Source: Polyangia bacterium (GTDB lineage Bacteria; Myxococcota_A; Polyangia; Nannocystales; Nannocystaceae). Taken from it: a DNA stretch of 64,000 bases. The DNA is taken from NCBI GenBank assembly GCA_030430565.1, contig JAUIKS010000019.1, positions 186,001 through 250,000 on the forward strand, read 5' to 3'. The notes under the pieces were generated by a model. That model ran no database searches, had not been told where the DNA came from, and was given only the letters and a program-made list of their open reading frames with translations. This document shows, one piece after another, positions 24,099 to 32,173 of this stretch (positions within the stretch are counted from its first letter, which is position 1; each line of letters starts with the position of its first letter). The translations under genes were made by a program, and so were the position numbers.

Positions 24099-24977
24099 CT
24101 ACGGCGAGAACGAGGGAGCGCGGCGCCAGGCGTGCGAGGGCGGTACGCCGAACTCCTTCGTAAACGCGGCTGTGAAGTGACTGTGACTGGCGAAGCCGAG
24201 CTCGAGCGCGACGCCGGTCAAGCCCTCGGAGTGTCCGCGCGCGAGCCTGTGCAGCGATGAGCGCAGCCGCAGCCGCACGCGGTAGGCGTGCAAGCTCGAG
24301 CCCGTGTAGCGCCGAAAGATCCGCGCGGCGTGAAACGGCGAGAGCCCGACCTCAGCGGCCAGCTCGGCGAGTGAGTGCGACTCCGTAAAGCGCAGCGCGA
24401 GCACGCGGCGGAGCTCGTGCGCTCGCTCGCGATGCTGACGTCGCGTCCGCGAGCCCGCGCGCCCGCGCCCGCGCGGCTCTCGCCCGCGCGCCGCGTAGAC
24501 CTGCGTCAAGGTCTGCGACAACAGCTCGACGAGCTGCTCGTCGAGCTCGAGCGTGTCGCGTGACTCCGCGTCGCCGACGGTCGCGAGCGCGTGAAACAAG
24601 CGCGCGTGCGACAGGTACTCACGCGCGCTCACCGGGCCCTGCGAGAAGCGAAACGGCGCCTCGAGCCGCTCGCCCACGCCGGGATCGCGCTCGCCCACGA
24701 GCTCGGCGATCAGCGCGGGCGGCAGCGCGAAGAACACCGCCTCATCGCCGCGCGTGTCCAGCAGCCGCCGGCGGTACACCTGCCCGTCGTTGTAGAGCAT
24801 CACGTGGGTCGGATCCGCGACCACCGGCGCGTCGCCAGCGGGCTCGATCTCCACCGCGTGGCGCGGGAACACGATCAGGTGACCCGCCGAGATCTGGTTC
24901 TCGCGCCCCCACATCTCGCTCCGCGGCCGGCACACGAACTCGCCGATCGTCACGCCCGCGCGGCGAAACAGCCGCAT
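24099..24977 (-). CDS. AraC-family transcriptional regulator
   Basis: A 292-residue regulator. The N-terminal half (about 1-150) is a cupin-like sensor (GHLIVFPRHAVEIE, TRGDEAVFFALPPAL). The C-terminal AraC double helix-turn-helix spans about 190-290: SLAELAAEVGLSPFHAARIF, YRVRLRLRSSLHRLA, GLTGVALELGFASHSHFTAA and FGVPPSHAWR. I chose the ATG at 24977 since the upstream 33 residues of the open frame are Arg/Ser-rich and have no homology. It is divergent from a small lipoprotein gene across a palindrome of overlapping -10 elements. Confidence 0.85.
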   Translation of the reverse strand: MRLFRRAGVTIGEFVCRPRSEMWGRENQISAGHLIVFPRHAVEIEPAGDAPVVADPTHVMLYNDGQVYRRRLLDTRGDEAVFFALPPALIAELVGERDPGVGERLEAPFRFSQGPVSAREYLSHARLFHALATVGDAESRDTLELDEQLVELLSQTLTQVYAARGREPRGRGRAGSRTRRQHRERAHELRRVLALRFTESHSLAELAAEVGLSPFHAARIFRRYTGSSLHAYRVRLRLRSSLHRLARGHSEGLTGVALELGFASHSHFTAAFTKEFGVPPSHAWRRAPSFSP

Positions 24978-25038
24978 ATCGCCGCTCTCGACGCCGGACG
25001 CGTCGCTTCGCGCGGATCGACTGCGGTCGCGGGGCACC

Positions 25039-25050
25039 GTACGATCGTAC
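25039..25050. promoter_or_regulatory. Palindrome GTACGATCGTAC, overlapping divergent -10 elements
   Basis: A perfect 12-bp palindrome holding TACGAT on both strands, so one site could serve as the -10 for both the AraC gene (leftward) and the lipoprotein at 25106 (rightward). The two would then compete for polymerase. Confidence 0.35.
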
Positions 25051-25105
25051 CCGCGCCGACACGCCGAGGAAACCACTTCGTCGACCGGCGCGTTTGGATC
25101 CCACG

Positions 25106-25369
25106 ATGCAGCCCTCTCGACTCCTCCCTCTGATCGTCCTGCTCTGCAGCTCGTGCGCCTCGGCGACGAGCGCCGCCCCGCCCGCGAACGCGCCGGCAGA
25201 CGAGGAGTTCGCGGGCTTCGCCGGCGAGGACGAGCTGAGCGCGCGCGAGGCTGAGCGCGCGGGCGCGCGCGAGGGCGACGACGCGAGCGGCCGCCCGGCC
25301 GAGGTCGAGTGCATGCTCAAGGTCGACGGCTCGGGCTGCCGCTCGCCGGGCGCCGACGCGCCCGAGTAG
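25106..25369 (+). CDS. Small lipoprotein
   Basis: An 87-residue protein. Signal MQPSRLLPLIVLLCSSC is a credible lipobox (LLCSSC), then an Ala/Glu/Asp-rich mature part with two further Cys near the end (VECMLKVDGSGCRSPG), probably one disulfide. No family is recognised. It is divergent from the AraC gene, which may control it. Confidence 0.65.
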   Translation: MQPSRLLPLIVLLCSSCASATSAAPPANAPADEEFAGFAGEDELSAREAERAGAREGDDASGRPAEVECMLKVDGSGCRSPGADAPE

Positions 25370-25410
25370 GAAGAATCTGTCCAGACAGACAGATCACCCA
25401 AGCGTCGTCG

Positions 25411-26298
25411 CTACGGGTCGCAGTCCGGGTCCATCGGGTCGTTGCACTGCCCGTCGGTCTCGCACAGTCCGTTGACGCACAGCTCCCCCGGCGCGCAGTC
25501 GGCGTCGCTGTTGCACTGCGGCGGGCAGTCCGGGTTCATCGGGTCGTTGTTGTCACAGCCGCCACCGCCGTCGCACACGCCGTCGACGCACAGCTCCCCC
25601 GGCGCGCAGTCGGCGTCTTCCGTGCACTGCGGCTGGCAGTCCGGATCCTGCGGGTCGTTGCACATCCCGTCGCCCTCACACAGCCCGTTGACGCACAGCT
25701 CCCCCGGCGGGCAGTCGGCGTCGCTGTTGCACTGCGGCTGACAGTCCGGGTTCATCGGGTCGTTGTTGTCGCAGCCCCCGTCGGCGCCGCACTGCCCGTT
25801 CTCACAGACCTGTCCCGGAGGACAATCGGAGTCGGCCTCGCACTCATCCGGCATGCAGCCCGGGTTCATCGGGTCGTTGTCGTCGCAGCCGCCCGTGCTC
25901 GTGTCGCCGCCTCCGGGCGCGCACTCGCCGTTCTCGCACAGCTCCCCGGGCGCGCAGTCCGAGTCGTCCTGACAGGTCGGCGCGCAGTTGTTGTCATCGG
26001 GATCGCAGCCGCCCGTCGAGCCCATCGAGTCCTCGCCCGAGGACCCCGACGTCTGCCCCGGGTTGCTCCCGTTCCCCGTGGAGCCCTGGGAGGAGTTCCC
26101 CGACGAGTCTCCAGAGTCCCCCGAGTCTCCGCTCGAGCTCGACATCCCCTGGCTGTCGGCGTTGCCGCCCGTCGAGTCCGTGGCGTTGCCGATCGGCCCC
26201 TCGGGGTCGCAGGCGATCGTGACCGCGCCGGCGAGCAGCGCGACGCCCGCGAGACGGGCGAAGGGGAGCATGTAATTACGAAGGTCGTACATCCGCAT
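25411..26298 (-). CDS. Lipoprotein with tandem EGF/Dickkopf-like Cys repeats
   Basis: A 295-residue lipoprotein starting at the ATG at 26298. Signal ends LLAGAVTIAC, then a Ser/Gly/Asp linker to about residue 95. The rest is about five to six Cys-rich units of 35-41 residues, each running CDxNDPMNPDC, PQC, DADCxPGELC, VNGLC. The family (Dickkopf-like/EGF-like) forms disulfide knots used in adhesion. The DNA of the units is nearly identical, implying recent duplication. A 33-bp promoter block identical in layout to that of the ECF sigma gene lies 51 bases upstream, so it is probably that sigma factor's target. Confidence 0.8.
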   Translation of the reverse strand: MRMYDLRNYMLPFARLAGVALLAGAVTIACDPEGPIGNATDSTGGNADSQGMSSSSGDSGDSGDSSGNSSQGSTGNGSNPGQTSGSSGEDSMGSTGGCDPDDNNCAPTCQDDSDCAPGELCENGECAPGGGDTSTGGCDDNDPMNPGCMPDECEADSDCPPGQVCENGQCGADGGCDNNDPMNPDCQPQCNSDADCPPGELCVNGLCEGDGMCNDPQDPDCQPQCTEDADCAPGELCVDGVCDGGGGCDNNDPMNPDCPPQCNSDADCAPGELCVNGLCETDGQCNDPMDPDCDP

Positions 26299-26349
26299 GG
26301 TCTGGTGATCCTGATTCGTGAGGCAGGCCGCCGTGGCCTTCCCACAGCG

Positions 26350-26382
26350 TTGCCCGCGGGCCCCACGATCCGTCCCAAAAAC
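26350..26382 (-). promoter_or_regulatory. Predicted ECF promoter of the Cys-repeat lipoprotein
   Basis: Minus strand: GTTTTTGGGACGGA, 7 variable bases, GCCCGCGGGCAA. It is 27 of 33 identical to 29015-29047 with identical spacing. The GGGACGG element would be the -35 and GCGGGCAA the -10. It ends 51 bases before the ATG at 26298. Confidence 0.7.
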
Positions 26383-26410
26383 CACGCGGCCTCGAGGCGC
26401 CGCGGCGGCC

Positions 26411-27388
26411 TCAGCCCACGCCGAGCTGGACCGCGATCGCCCGCGGGTCGTAGTAGCTCCAGATCTCGACGATCTCCTCACCGGAGAATCGCAGGACGTC
26501 GACGGCGGAGAACTCGATCGCGCGGTTCGTCGGCGCCAGCTCGCCGAAGGGCGCCGTGTGCGTCCCGCGGATCCGCTTGTCGAGGACCACCCACTCGCCG
26601 CTGGACCACGAGTTCACGATCTCAAACGACATGTCGGGGAACGGCTCGGCGCGCCGCTCGAACAGCGCCCGGTAGGCCTTGAGCCCCCGCGCCTCGACCC
26701 CCGCGCCGAGGTTGTGATAGGCGAAGTCGGTCGCGAACATGTTGTCGATACGACCCCAGTCGTTGCTCGACCACGCGTCGTCGAGGGTCTCGGCCATGGT
26801 CTGTCGCACAGGGTCAGGATCGTCGAAGAGGATCTCGAGCTCCGCCGGCAGCTTGGGATCGGTCGTGTCGACCTGCGCGGGCGCGAGCTGCTCGGTCACG
26901 TCGACGAGCTGGTCGCCCTCGACCCGCGCGAAGCTGACGAAGCCGGTCACGCGCAGCTTGCTCCCCTCGTGGTCGACGAAGCGCCCCTGACCGATCACGA
27001 ACTCGTCGCCGCCGACGAACACCCGCGCCAGGCCGACGTCGCGGGAGTCGGCGGTCCGGCGCGCGCGGAGGTGGGCCGTGAGGGCCTCCCGCCCGCGCAG
27101 CTCGACGGTGTCCACCGTGCGCGTGCGCCACAGGACCTCCGGCGCGAACGCGGCCGCCGCCCCCTCGAGATCGCCCGCCGAGAGCGCGCTGTAGGCCTGG
27201 GCGAGCGCGCGCGCCATGGGCCGAAGATCGGCCTCGGGCGCCTCGTCGCCCTGGGTCTTCGGCGTCTGCTCGCCCTCCGGCGAGCGGGTCTCGTCGGCGC
27301 GCGTACACGCCGCGCCCATCAGCGCGCTCGCGAGCACGACGGAGAGCGCGACCCCAGACTGGATGTGGTGAAACCGGACGTTGGGCAT
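26411..27388 (-). CDS. SnoaL/NTF2-like lipoprotein, two domains
   Basis: A 325-residue lipoprotein. Signal and lipobox LASALMGAAC (Cys about residue 28), then a charged linker. Two SnoaL-like (NTF2-fold) halves follow: one at about 55-175 (ALAQAYSALSAGDLEGAAAAF, VLWRTRTVDTVELRGREAL) and one at about 195-320 (DDAWSSNDWGRIDNMFATDF, FPDMSFEIVNSWSSGEWVVL, EIVEIWSYYDPRA). Such folds bind small molecules or stabilise secreted proteins; no active site is assigned. The ATG at 27388 gives a proper signal. It follows the ECF sigma/anti-sigma pair by 63 bases and is probably in their operon. Confidence 0.75.
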   Translation of the reverse strand: MPNVRFHHIQSGVALSVVLASALMGAACTRADETRSPEGEQTPKTQGDEAPEADLRPMARALAQAYSALSAGDLEGAAAAFAPEVLWRTRTVDTVELRGREALTAHLRARRTADSRDVGLARVFVGGDEFVIGQGRFVDHEGSKLRVTGFVSFARVEGDQLVDVTEQLAPAQVDTTDPKLPAELEILFDDPDPVRQTMAETLDDAWSSNDWGRIDNMFATDFAYHNLGAGVEARGLKAYRALFERRAEPFPDMSFEIVNSWSSGEWVVLDKRIRGTHTAPFGELAPTNRAIEFSAVDVLRFSGEEIVEIWSYYDPRAIAVQLGVG

Positions 27389-27451
27389 CTCGGAGGAACC
27401 TCCGCCCATTGGAGATTCGCCGACGCGACGAGGGTGCAAGATTTCGCGGGG

Positions 27452-28324
27452 TCACGGCTGGTCGGGGCAGGCGAGCCGCACGCGCCGCGCGAGATGGGAG
27501 GACGGCCAGCGACGCAGGAAGTCCGCGGCGAGCTCGGCGGCGCGCGCGGCGTTCGCCCCGCCGAGCCGGCACAGCGCCGAGATCCGCGAGGCCTCGCGCT
27601 CCTGGAACAGCTGCCCGTTCGGGAAGGTGGCCTCGTGCTCGCGCAAGCGCTCCAGCGCGCGCGCGTAGTCCCCGTCCCGCTGCGCTCGCTCGGCGGCCTG
27701 GATGAGCTTCAGCTCCGCCGCGATGCGCGAGCTCGCCGAGGCCGTGCCGTCGTCGACCTCCTCCTTCGAATCCTGCGCGGGTGGAGGCGTCGGTCTCGAG
27801 AGCCGCTTGGTCCGCCGCGTCGAGCTCGTCTCGCGCTCGTCCTCGCGAGACGGCGTGGACGCGTCGCGCAGCGCTTCCGACGCGGGAGGAGCGGTGATGG
27901 ACGGCGCGGGCGCGCGGTGAGTCGTGAGCGCCTCGGGCTCCTCCGCGCGCTCCTCCGCGCGCTCCTCCACCGTAAACGGCGCCTGCGGGACGGTGTCGGC
28001 GACATCCGGCGAGGCCATGGTCACCAAGAGCGCGCGGCTGACGAGCGCCGTGACTGCAGCGGCCGCGAGCAAGCCCGCCACGACCCACGGTCGACGGCGC
28101 CGTTCCTCGTCGACGCGCGGGTCGACGGCCCGGGCCTTGATCCGCGCGAGCACCCGATCCTCCGCGCCAGTATGCTGGAGACGCGCGTCCAGCGTGGCGC
28201 GGTAGCGCGACAGCAGCGCGCGCTCGTCATCGTCGAGCGGCGCGTCGCCGAGACCGCGCGCGCGCCTGCGATCTGTCCCATTCACCATATCGTCGTCCCC
28301 TTCTGCGATCGGCTCACCGGGCAT
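27452..28324 (-). CDS. Single-pass membrane protein coupled to ECF sigma (likely anti-sigma)
   Basis: A 290-residue protein whose start overlaps the end of the sigma gene by 11 bases, indicating translational coupling. Residues 1-78 are cytoplasmic and charged (DDDERALLSRYRATLDARL), a membrane segment is at about 80-102, and the outside part has a Glu/Pro/Thr linker to about 205. The end is a TPR-like helical hairpin region (AAERAQRDGDYARALERLRE, HLARRVRLACPDQP). The sigma-plus-TM-plus-TPR layout is common in myxobacteria. The anti-sigma role is inferred from position and topology; there is no zinc motif. Confidence 0.75.
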   Translation of the reverse strand: MPGEPIAEGDDDMVNGTDRRRARGLGDAPLDDDERALLSRYRATLDARLQHTGAEDRVLARIKARAVDPRVDEERRRRPWVVAGLLAAAAVTALVSRALLVTMASPDVADTVPQAPFTVEERAEERAEEPEALTTHRAPAPSITAPPASEALRDASTPSREDERETSSTRRTKRLSRPTPPPAQDSKEEVDDGTASASSRIAAELKLIQAAERAQRDGDYARALERLREHEATFPNGQLFQEREASRISALCRLGGANAARAAELAADFLRRWPSSHLARRVRLACPDQP

Positions 28325-28955
28325 GGGCGTGTCTCCTCTCGCGCGCCCGCTGGCGGGCGACCGCGTCTCGAAACTGCGCGCGCGCCCGACGCAGTCGCGA
28401 GTAGACCGTGTTGAGCTTGACGCCCAGCAGCTCGGCGATCGCCGGCGCCGAGAGCCCCTCGAGCTCGTGCAGCGTGAACACCTCGCGCCGCGCGGGCGAG
28501 AGCGACTCGAGGAAGCGCTCGACGAGCGCCGCCGCCTGCCGCCTCGCCAGCCGCTGCTCTGGATCCGCCCCCGGGTCCTCGCGCCCGGGCAGCAGACCGA
28601 GCCCGGAGCTCGCCGCCGCCTCGGCCGCGTGCCGCCGCGCCCCCTTGCGACGCGCGGTCCGGTGGTAGCGAAGCGCCGAGCGCCGCGCGATCCCGTAGAG
28701 CCACGCGCGCAGCGACCCGGCGCGCGGGTCGTAGACCTCGTGGCGCTCGTGCACGACGATGAACACCTCCTGCGCGACGTCCTCGACCGCCGCCTCCGGG
28801 ACGCCGAGGTATCGCAGCGTGCGCCAGACGAACGCGAACTCGCGCCGGTAGACCCGTTCGAAGGACAGCGCTCCGCCCCCCCGCGCGTCGTCGGCGGGGG
28901 CCGCTGCAGGCTCTTGGGTCAGAGGAGCACAGATCTCGCGCGCGCGTGCGGTCAT
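28314..28955 (-). CDS. ECF-type sigma-70 factor
   Basis: A 213-residue ECF sigma. Region 2 is at about residues 30-100: FVWRTLRYLGVPEAAVEDVA then QEVFIVVHERHEVYD (core-binding DxxQE motif), and SLRAWLYGIARRSALRYHR. Region 4 is at about 145-200: LVERFLESLSPARREVFTLH, LEGLSAPAIAELLGVKLNTV and YSRLRRARAQF. Its own upstream DNA carries a 33-bp promoter block that recurs before the Cys-repeat lipoprotein gene, so it probably autoregulates and drives that gene. The first gene of an operon with the membrane partner and the SnoaL-like lipoprotein. Confidence 0.9.
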   Translation of the reverse strand: MTARAREICAPLTQEPAAAPADDARGGGALSFERVYRREFAFVWRTLRYLGVPEAAVEDVAQEVFIVVHERHEVYDPRAGSLRAWLYGIARRSALRYHRTARRKGARRHAAEAAASSGLGLLPGREDPGADPEQRLARRQAAALVERFLESLSPARREVFTLHELEGLSAPAIAELLGVKLNTVYSRLRRARAQFRDAVARQRARERRHAHAR

Positions 28956-29014
28956 GCGAGTGAACGGGCTGAGAGCGGGCTAAAGAGAGTCGGGCGAAGG
29001 GAGGTTTCGAGGGA

Positions 29015-29047
29015 TTGCCCGCGGGCGCGCGAGTCCGTCCCAAAAAC
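29015..29047 (-). promoter_or_regulatory. Predicted autoregulated ECF promoter
   Basis: Minus strand: GTTTTTGGGACGGA, 7 variable bases, GCCCGCGGGCAA, ending 59 bases before the sigma ATG at 28955. It is 27 of 33 identical to 26350-26382. The only other copy seen in the window is that one. Confidence 0.7.
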
Positions 29048-29136
29048 TCACGCGCCGGGAGCCGACTTGTACCCGCTCCCGCGCGATCGCGCGCGTTCTC
29101 CGTACGCGGGATTTGTCCGATACTCGCGCTGTCGAC

Positions 29137-29988
29137 ATGCGACTCGGCGCGCGCCTCACCTACGCGGACCCCACAGACCCGCGCCCGCGCGCGCTGCTGA
29201 TCCGCGCCATCGAGCTCCTCACCGGTCAACCCGCGCTCGAGCGCGTCTACCTCGACGCGCTCGCGGCCGGGCCCGACGCGTTCTGGCGGGTGGCGCTGCA
29301 GGGGCTCGAGATCACGCTCGACTGGAGCGCCGCGCGGCTCGCCGCGATCCCGCGGCACGGCCCGCTCGTGCTCGTCGCCAACCACCCCTTCGGGCTCGTC
29401 GACGGCCTGGCGCTCTGCCACCTCGCCCAGCGGGTGCGCGGGGACTTTCGGATCCTGATCCACCGCGCGATGTGCCGCGAGCCCGCGCTCGATCGCTTCC
29501 TGCTGCCGGTCGACTTCACGGGCGACCCCGCGGGCGCGCGGGTCAACGCGCAGTCACTGCGACGCGCGATCACCTGGACGCGGGAGGGCGGCGCGCTGCT
29601 CGTGTTCCCGGCGGGCGGCATCGCCACCGCGGCGCGCCCGTGCGGACCCGTCAGCGACCTCGAGTGGAAGCCCGCGGTCGCGCGCTTGATCCAGGCCGCG
29701 CGCGCGACGGTCGTGCCGGTGTTCTTTCACGGCCGCAACACCTGGCTGTTTCAACTCGTCAGCCAGTTCAGCCTCACGCTGCGCCTCGCGCTCGTGCTGC
29801 ACGAGGCCAACCAGCGACGCGGCGGCGCCCTGCGCGTGACGATCGGCGCGCCGGTCCCTTTCTCCGAGCTCGCCGAGTTCGCGACGCGCGATCGAGACGC
29901 GCTGCTCGAGCGCCTGCGGACGATCGTGTACGCGACCGGGGGAGTCCCCGCGCCCCCGCCGGTGACCCCGGGCGCGCTGGCCCGCTGA
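29137..29988 (+). CDS. PlsC-like acyltransferase (OlsB/hemolysin-type)
   Basis: A 283-residue acyltransferase of the lysophospholipid/ornithine-lipid type. The catalytic motif is ANHPFGLVDG (His then Asp after five residues, the HPxGxxD variant found in this subgroup), followed by RAMCREPALDRFLLPVDF and the phosphate-binding block LLVFPAGGIATA. A late VVPVFFHGRNTWLFQL segment is the usual hydrophobic strand. No membrane helix is obvious, so it is probably peripheral. The ATG at 29137 begins MRLGARLTY; a TTG at 29113 is possible. It transfers an acyl chain to a lipid acceptor; which acceptor is unknown. Confidence 0.8.
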   Translation: MRLGARLTYADPTDPRPRALLIRAIELLTGQPALERVYLDALAAGPDAFWRVALQGLEITLDWSAARLAAIPRHGPLVLVANHPFGLVDGLALCHLAQRVRGDFRILIHRAMCREPALDRFLLPVDFTGDPAGARVNAQSLRRAITWTREGGALLVFPAGGIATAARPCGPVSDLEWKPAVARLIQAARATVVPVFFHGRNTWLFQLVSQFSLTLRLALVLHEANQRRGGALRVTIGAPVPFSELAEFATRDRDALLERLRTIVYATGGVPAPPPVTPGALAR

Positions 29989-30188
29989 GCCCCCGGGCGC
30001 GCGCGTCAGCGGCGTCCGGGCCGCGCTGAGCGAGCCCGCGCCGCGACGCGAATTCTCCCGGGCCGACGCGCGCGCGCTCGCCCGGTCGCGCGCTCGCACG
30101 CGCCTCTTTGTACATGACTGTTAAAACATGACCTAACGAGCACCAATACTAGGTTGAGGCGCCGGCGCCCCTAGGTCACGATCCGGCC

Positions 30189-31370
30189 ATGCAGTACACG
30201 CGCGCACGCAGCTGGCGCTGCGGTCTCGTCTGCGCGCTCGCGCTGGTCGCGTGCGGTGACTCGAGCGGCGACCCGACGGGCGACAGCTTCTCGGGCTCTG
30301 GGGTCTCGCAGGCCTCGCAGACCTCGCAGGCCTCGCAACCCACCACGAGCCCCGGCACCGACGCGTCCGCCGGGAGCGACGGGACCGGCGGCGAGGGGAC
30401 GACGACCGGGGGCACGACCGACGACCCGGTCGAGACCAGCGACCCGAGCGACGCGACCGCGACCACCGGGCCGCCGCCGATGGGCTGCGGCGACGGCGTC
30501 GTCATGGGCGACGAGGAGTGCGACGACGGCGACGACGACAACACCGACGAGTGCCTCGACACCTGCGTCGCGGCGAGCTGCGGCGACGGCTTCGTGCAGG
30601 CCGGGGTCGAGGCCTGCGACGACGGCAACAACGACGACGGCGACGACTGCACGAGCGAGTGCTCGGTGCCGTCCTGCGGCGACGGCGAGCTCGCGAACGA
30701 CGAGCTCTGCGACGACGGCAACAACAGCAACACCGACGCCTGCCTCAACACCTGCCTGCCGGCGAGCTGCGGCGACGGCTACGTGCAGGAGGGCGTCGAG
30801 GAGTGCGACGACGGCGGCGCGTCGGCCGAGTGCGACGCCGACTGCACCCCGGCGGTCTGCGGCGACAGCGTCGTCAACCCGGAGGCCGGCGAGGCCTGCG
30901 ACGACGGCAACGACGACGACAGCGACGCCTGCGTGGCTGGCTGCGCCGTCGCGAGCTGCGGCGACGGCTTCGTGCAGGACGGCGTCGAGCAGTGCGACGA
31001 CGGCGGGCAGCAGCTGGGCGACGGCTGCGACGACGAGTGCGCGCTGGAGTGCGGGAACCAGGGCGAGGGCGACCTGATCGCCGACAACGGCACGAACACG
31101 AACGTGTTCTACTGCTACAACGAGCCCGACTCGGTCGACACGCGGGCGATGAAGGCCTGCCACTCACACTTCGGGATCGGCAACTGCTGCCTCATCCCGG
31201 GCGGATACAGCGGACTGCAGTGGGGAGAGTGCGGCGCCGGCGGCGGCGCGAACACGATCCACTGGCACCCCGACGCGCACCCGCAGGGTCACTGCGCGCC
31301 CTTCTACGCGCCCGGCGACGTGGTCGCGCCCGGCTGGTGCGGCGTGATCCTCGGCAACTTCATGGGCTAG
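30189..31370 (+). CDS. Lipoprotein with DUF4215 Cys-rich repeats
   Basis: A 393-residue lipoprotein. Signal and lipobox (LVCALALVAC, Cys22), then a Ser/Thr/Gln linker with QASQTSQASQ. Five to six repeats of the myxobacterial DUF4215 motif follow from about residue 98: CGDGxVxxGVExCDDGNxxxxDxCxxxC. The final 110 residues form a different Cys-rich globule (NVFYCYNEPD, CHSHFGIGNCCLIPGG, HPDAHPQGHCAPFY). DUF4215 repeats occur in surface and secreted proteins; the function is not established. Its stop shares the bases CTAG with the stop of the opposite methyltransferase gene. Confidence 0.85.
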   Translation: MQYTRARSWRCGLVCALALVACGDSSGDPTGDSFSGSGVSQASQTSQASQPTTSPGTDASAGSDGTGGEGTTTGGTTDDPVETSDPSDATATTGPPPMGCGDGVVMGDEECDDGDDDNTDECLDTCVAASCGDGFVQAGVEACDDGNNDDGDDCTSECSVPSCGDGELANDELCDDGNNSNTDACLNTCLPASCGDGYVQEGVEECDDGGASAECDADCTPAVCGDSVVNPEAGEACDDGNDDDSDACVAGCAVASCGDGFVQDGVEQCDDGGQQLGDGCDDECALECGNQGEGDLIADNGTNTNVFYCYNEPDSVDTRAMKACHSHFGIGNCCLIPGGYSGLQWGECGAGGGANTIHWHPDAHPQGHCAPFYAPGDVVAPGWCGVILGNFMG

Positions 31371-32005
31371 CCGATCAGGTAGGTGTTCACCCAAAAGCGC
31401 TCGTGATCCTTGAACGCGCCGCGCGTGGTCGCGTCGAAGCTCGCGAGGCGCTCGACCCCGAGCTCGCCGTAGCGCGCCCGCACCTCGGCCTCGGGCACCG
31501 ACCAGGGCGGGCCGTCCATCCTGTCCTGGTCGTACTCGAAGGCGTTGAGCAGCAGCTGGCCGCCGGGTCGCAGCAGCCGCTTCGTCACGTCGACGTAGCT
31601 GTCTCGACGGTCAGGGTCGATCGCGACCAGCGCGCCGCGATCCCACACGCGATCGAAGCGCCCGATCGCGGGGTTGTCGGCCAGCGTGAAGTAGTCGGTC
31701 TGCACCACCGCGAGCGCGCCGTCGCGCCAGCGGGGCGCGCCGCCGATCGTGTCGCGAGCGAACGTACGCCCGGTCTCCTCAAACAGCGCGACGATGGCCT
31801 GCTCGACGAACTCGACGCCGACCACCTCGTGGCCGCGCTGGACGAGCCAGTCGAGATCGCGGGTCTTGCCGCACAGCGGCACGAGCACGCGGTGCGGGCC
31901 GCCGTCGAGGAAGCGCCGCTCGTGGGCCACGAGGTCGTCGTGGACGGCGTCTTGATGGAACCCGATTCGACCCTCTTGCCAGCTGATCCGCCACCGCTCG
32001 TGCAT
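31367..32005 (-). CDS. tpm: Thiopurine S-methyltransferase family protein
   Basis: A 212-residue methyltransferase of normal TPMT length. It starts MHERWRISWQEGRIGFHQ, matching the family's WxxxWxxGxxxFH opening. Motif I is RVLVPLCGKTRDLDWLVQRG (PLCGKxxDxxWL is diagnostic), then VVGVEFVEQAI, FDRVWDRGALVAIDP and LLLNAFEYDQDRMDGPP. It methylates thiols, or selenium/tellurium oxyanions in bacteria, using SAM. The ATG at 32005 is chosen on homology; the frame is open 40 codons further. Convergent with the preceding gene, with overlapping stops. Confidence 0.9.
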   Translation of the reverse strand: MHERWRISWQEGRIGFHQDAVHDDLVAHERRFLDGGPHRVLVPLCGKTRDLDWLVQRGHEVVGVEFVEQAIVALFEETGRTFARDTIGGAPRWRDGALAVVQTDYFTLADNPAIGRFDRVWDRGALVAIDPDRRDSYVDVTKRLLRPGGQLLLNAFEYDQDRMDGPPWSVPEAEVRARYGELGVERLASFDATTRGAFKDHERFWVNTYLIG

Positions 32006-32173
32006 CGTCGTGTGTCCGTTCTCGCGCGCCACCCTACCACCGCCCGGCCGCGCCGCCGCGACATCGCTGTCGTGAGGATTGGTTCCGCGCTGATCCCGAC
32101 GGCGGGGTCGCGCCGCTGAGGCCACGCGAGCACCGAGTCCGGCGTGTGCACAGAACTTGCAGCGAGCTGGGGC

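Noticed and set aside
25425..25990. Direct repeats as a mobile element or CRISPR
   Set aside because: They are in-frame coding repeats of a Cys-rich lipoprotein.
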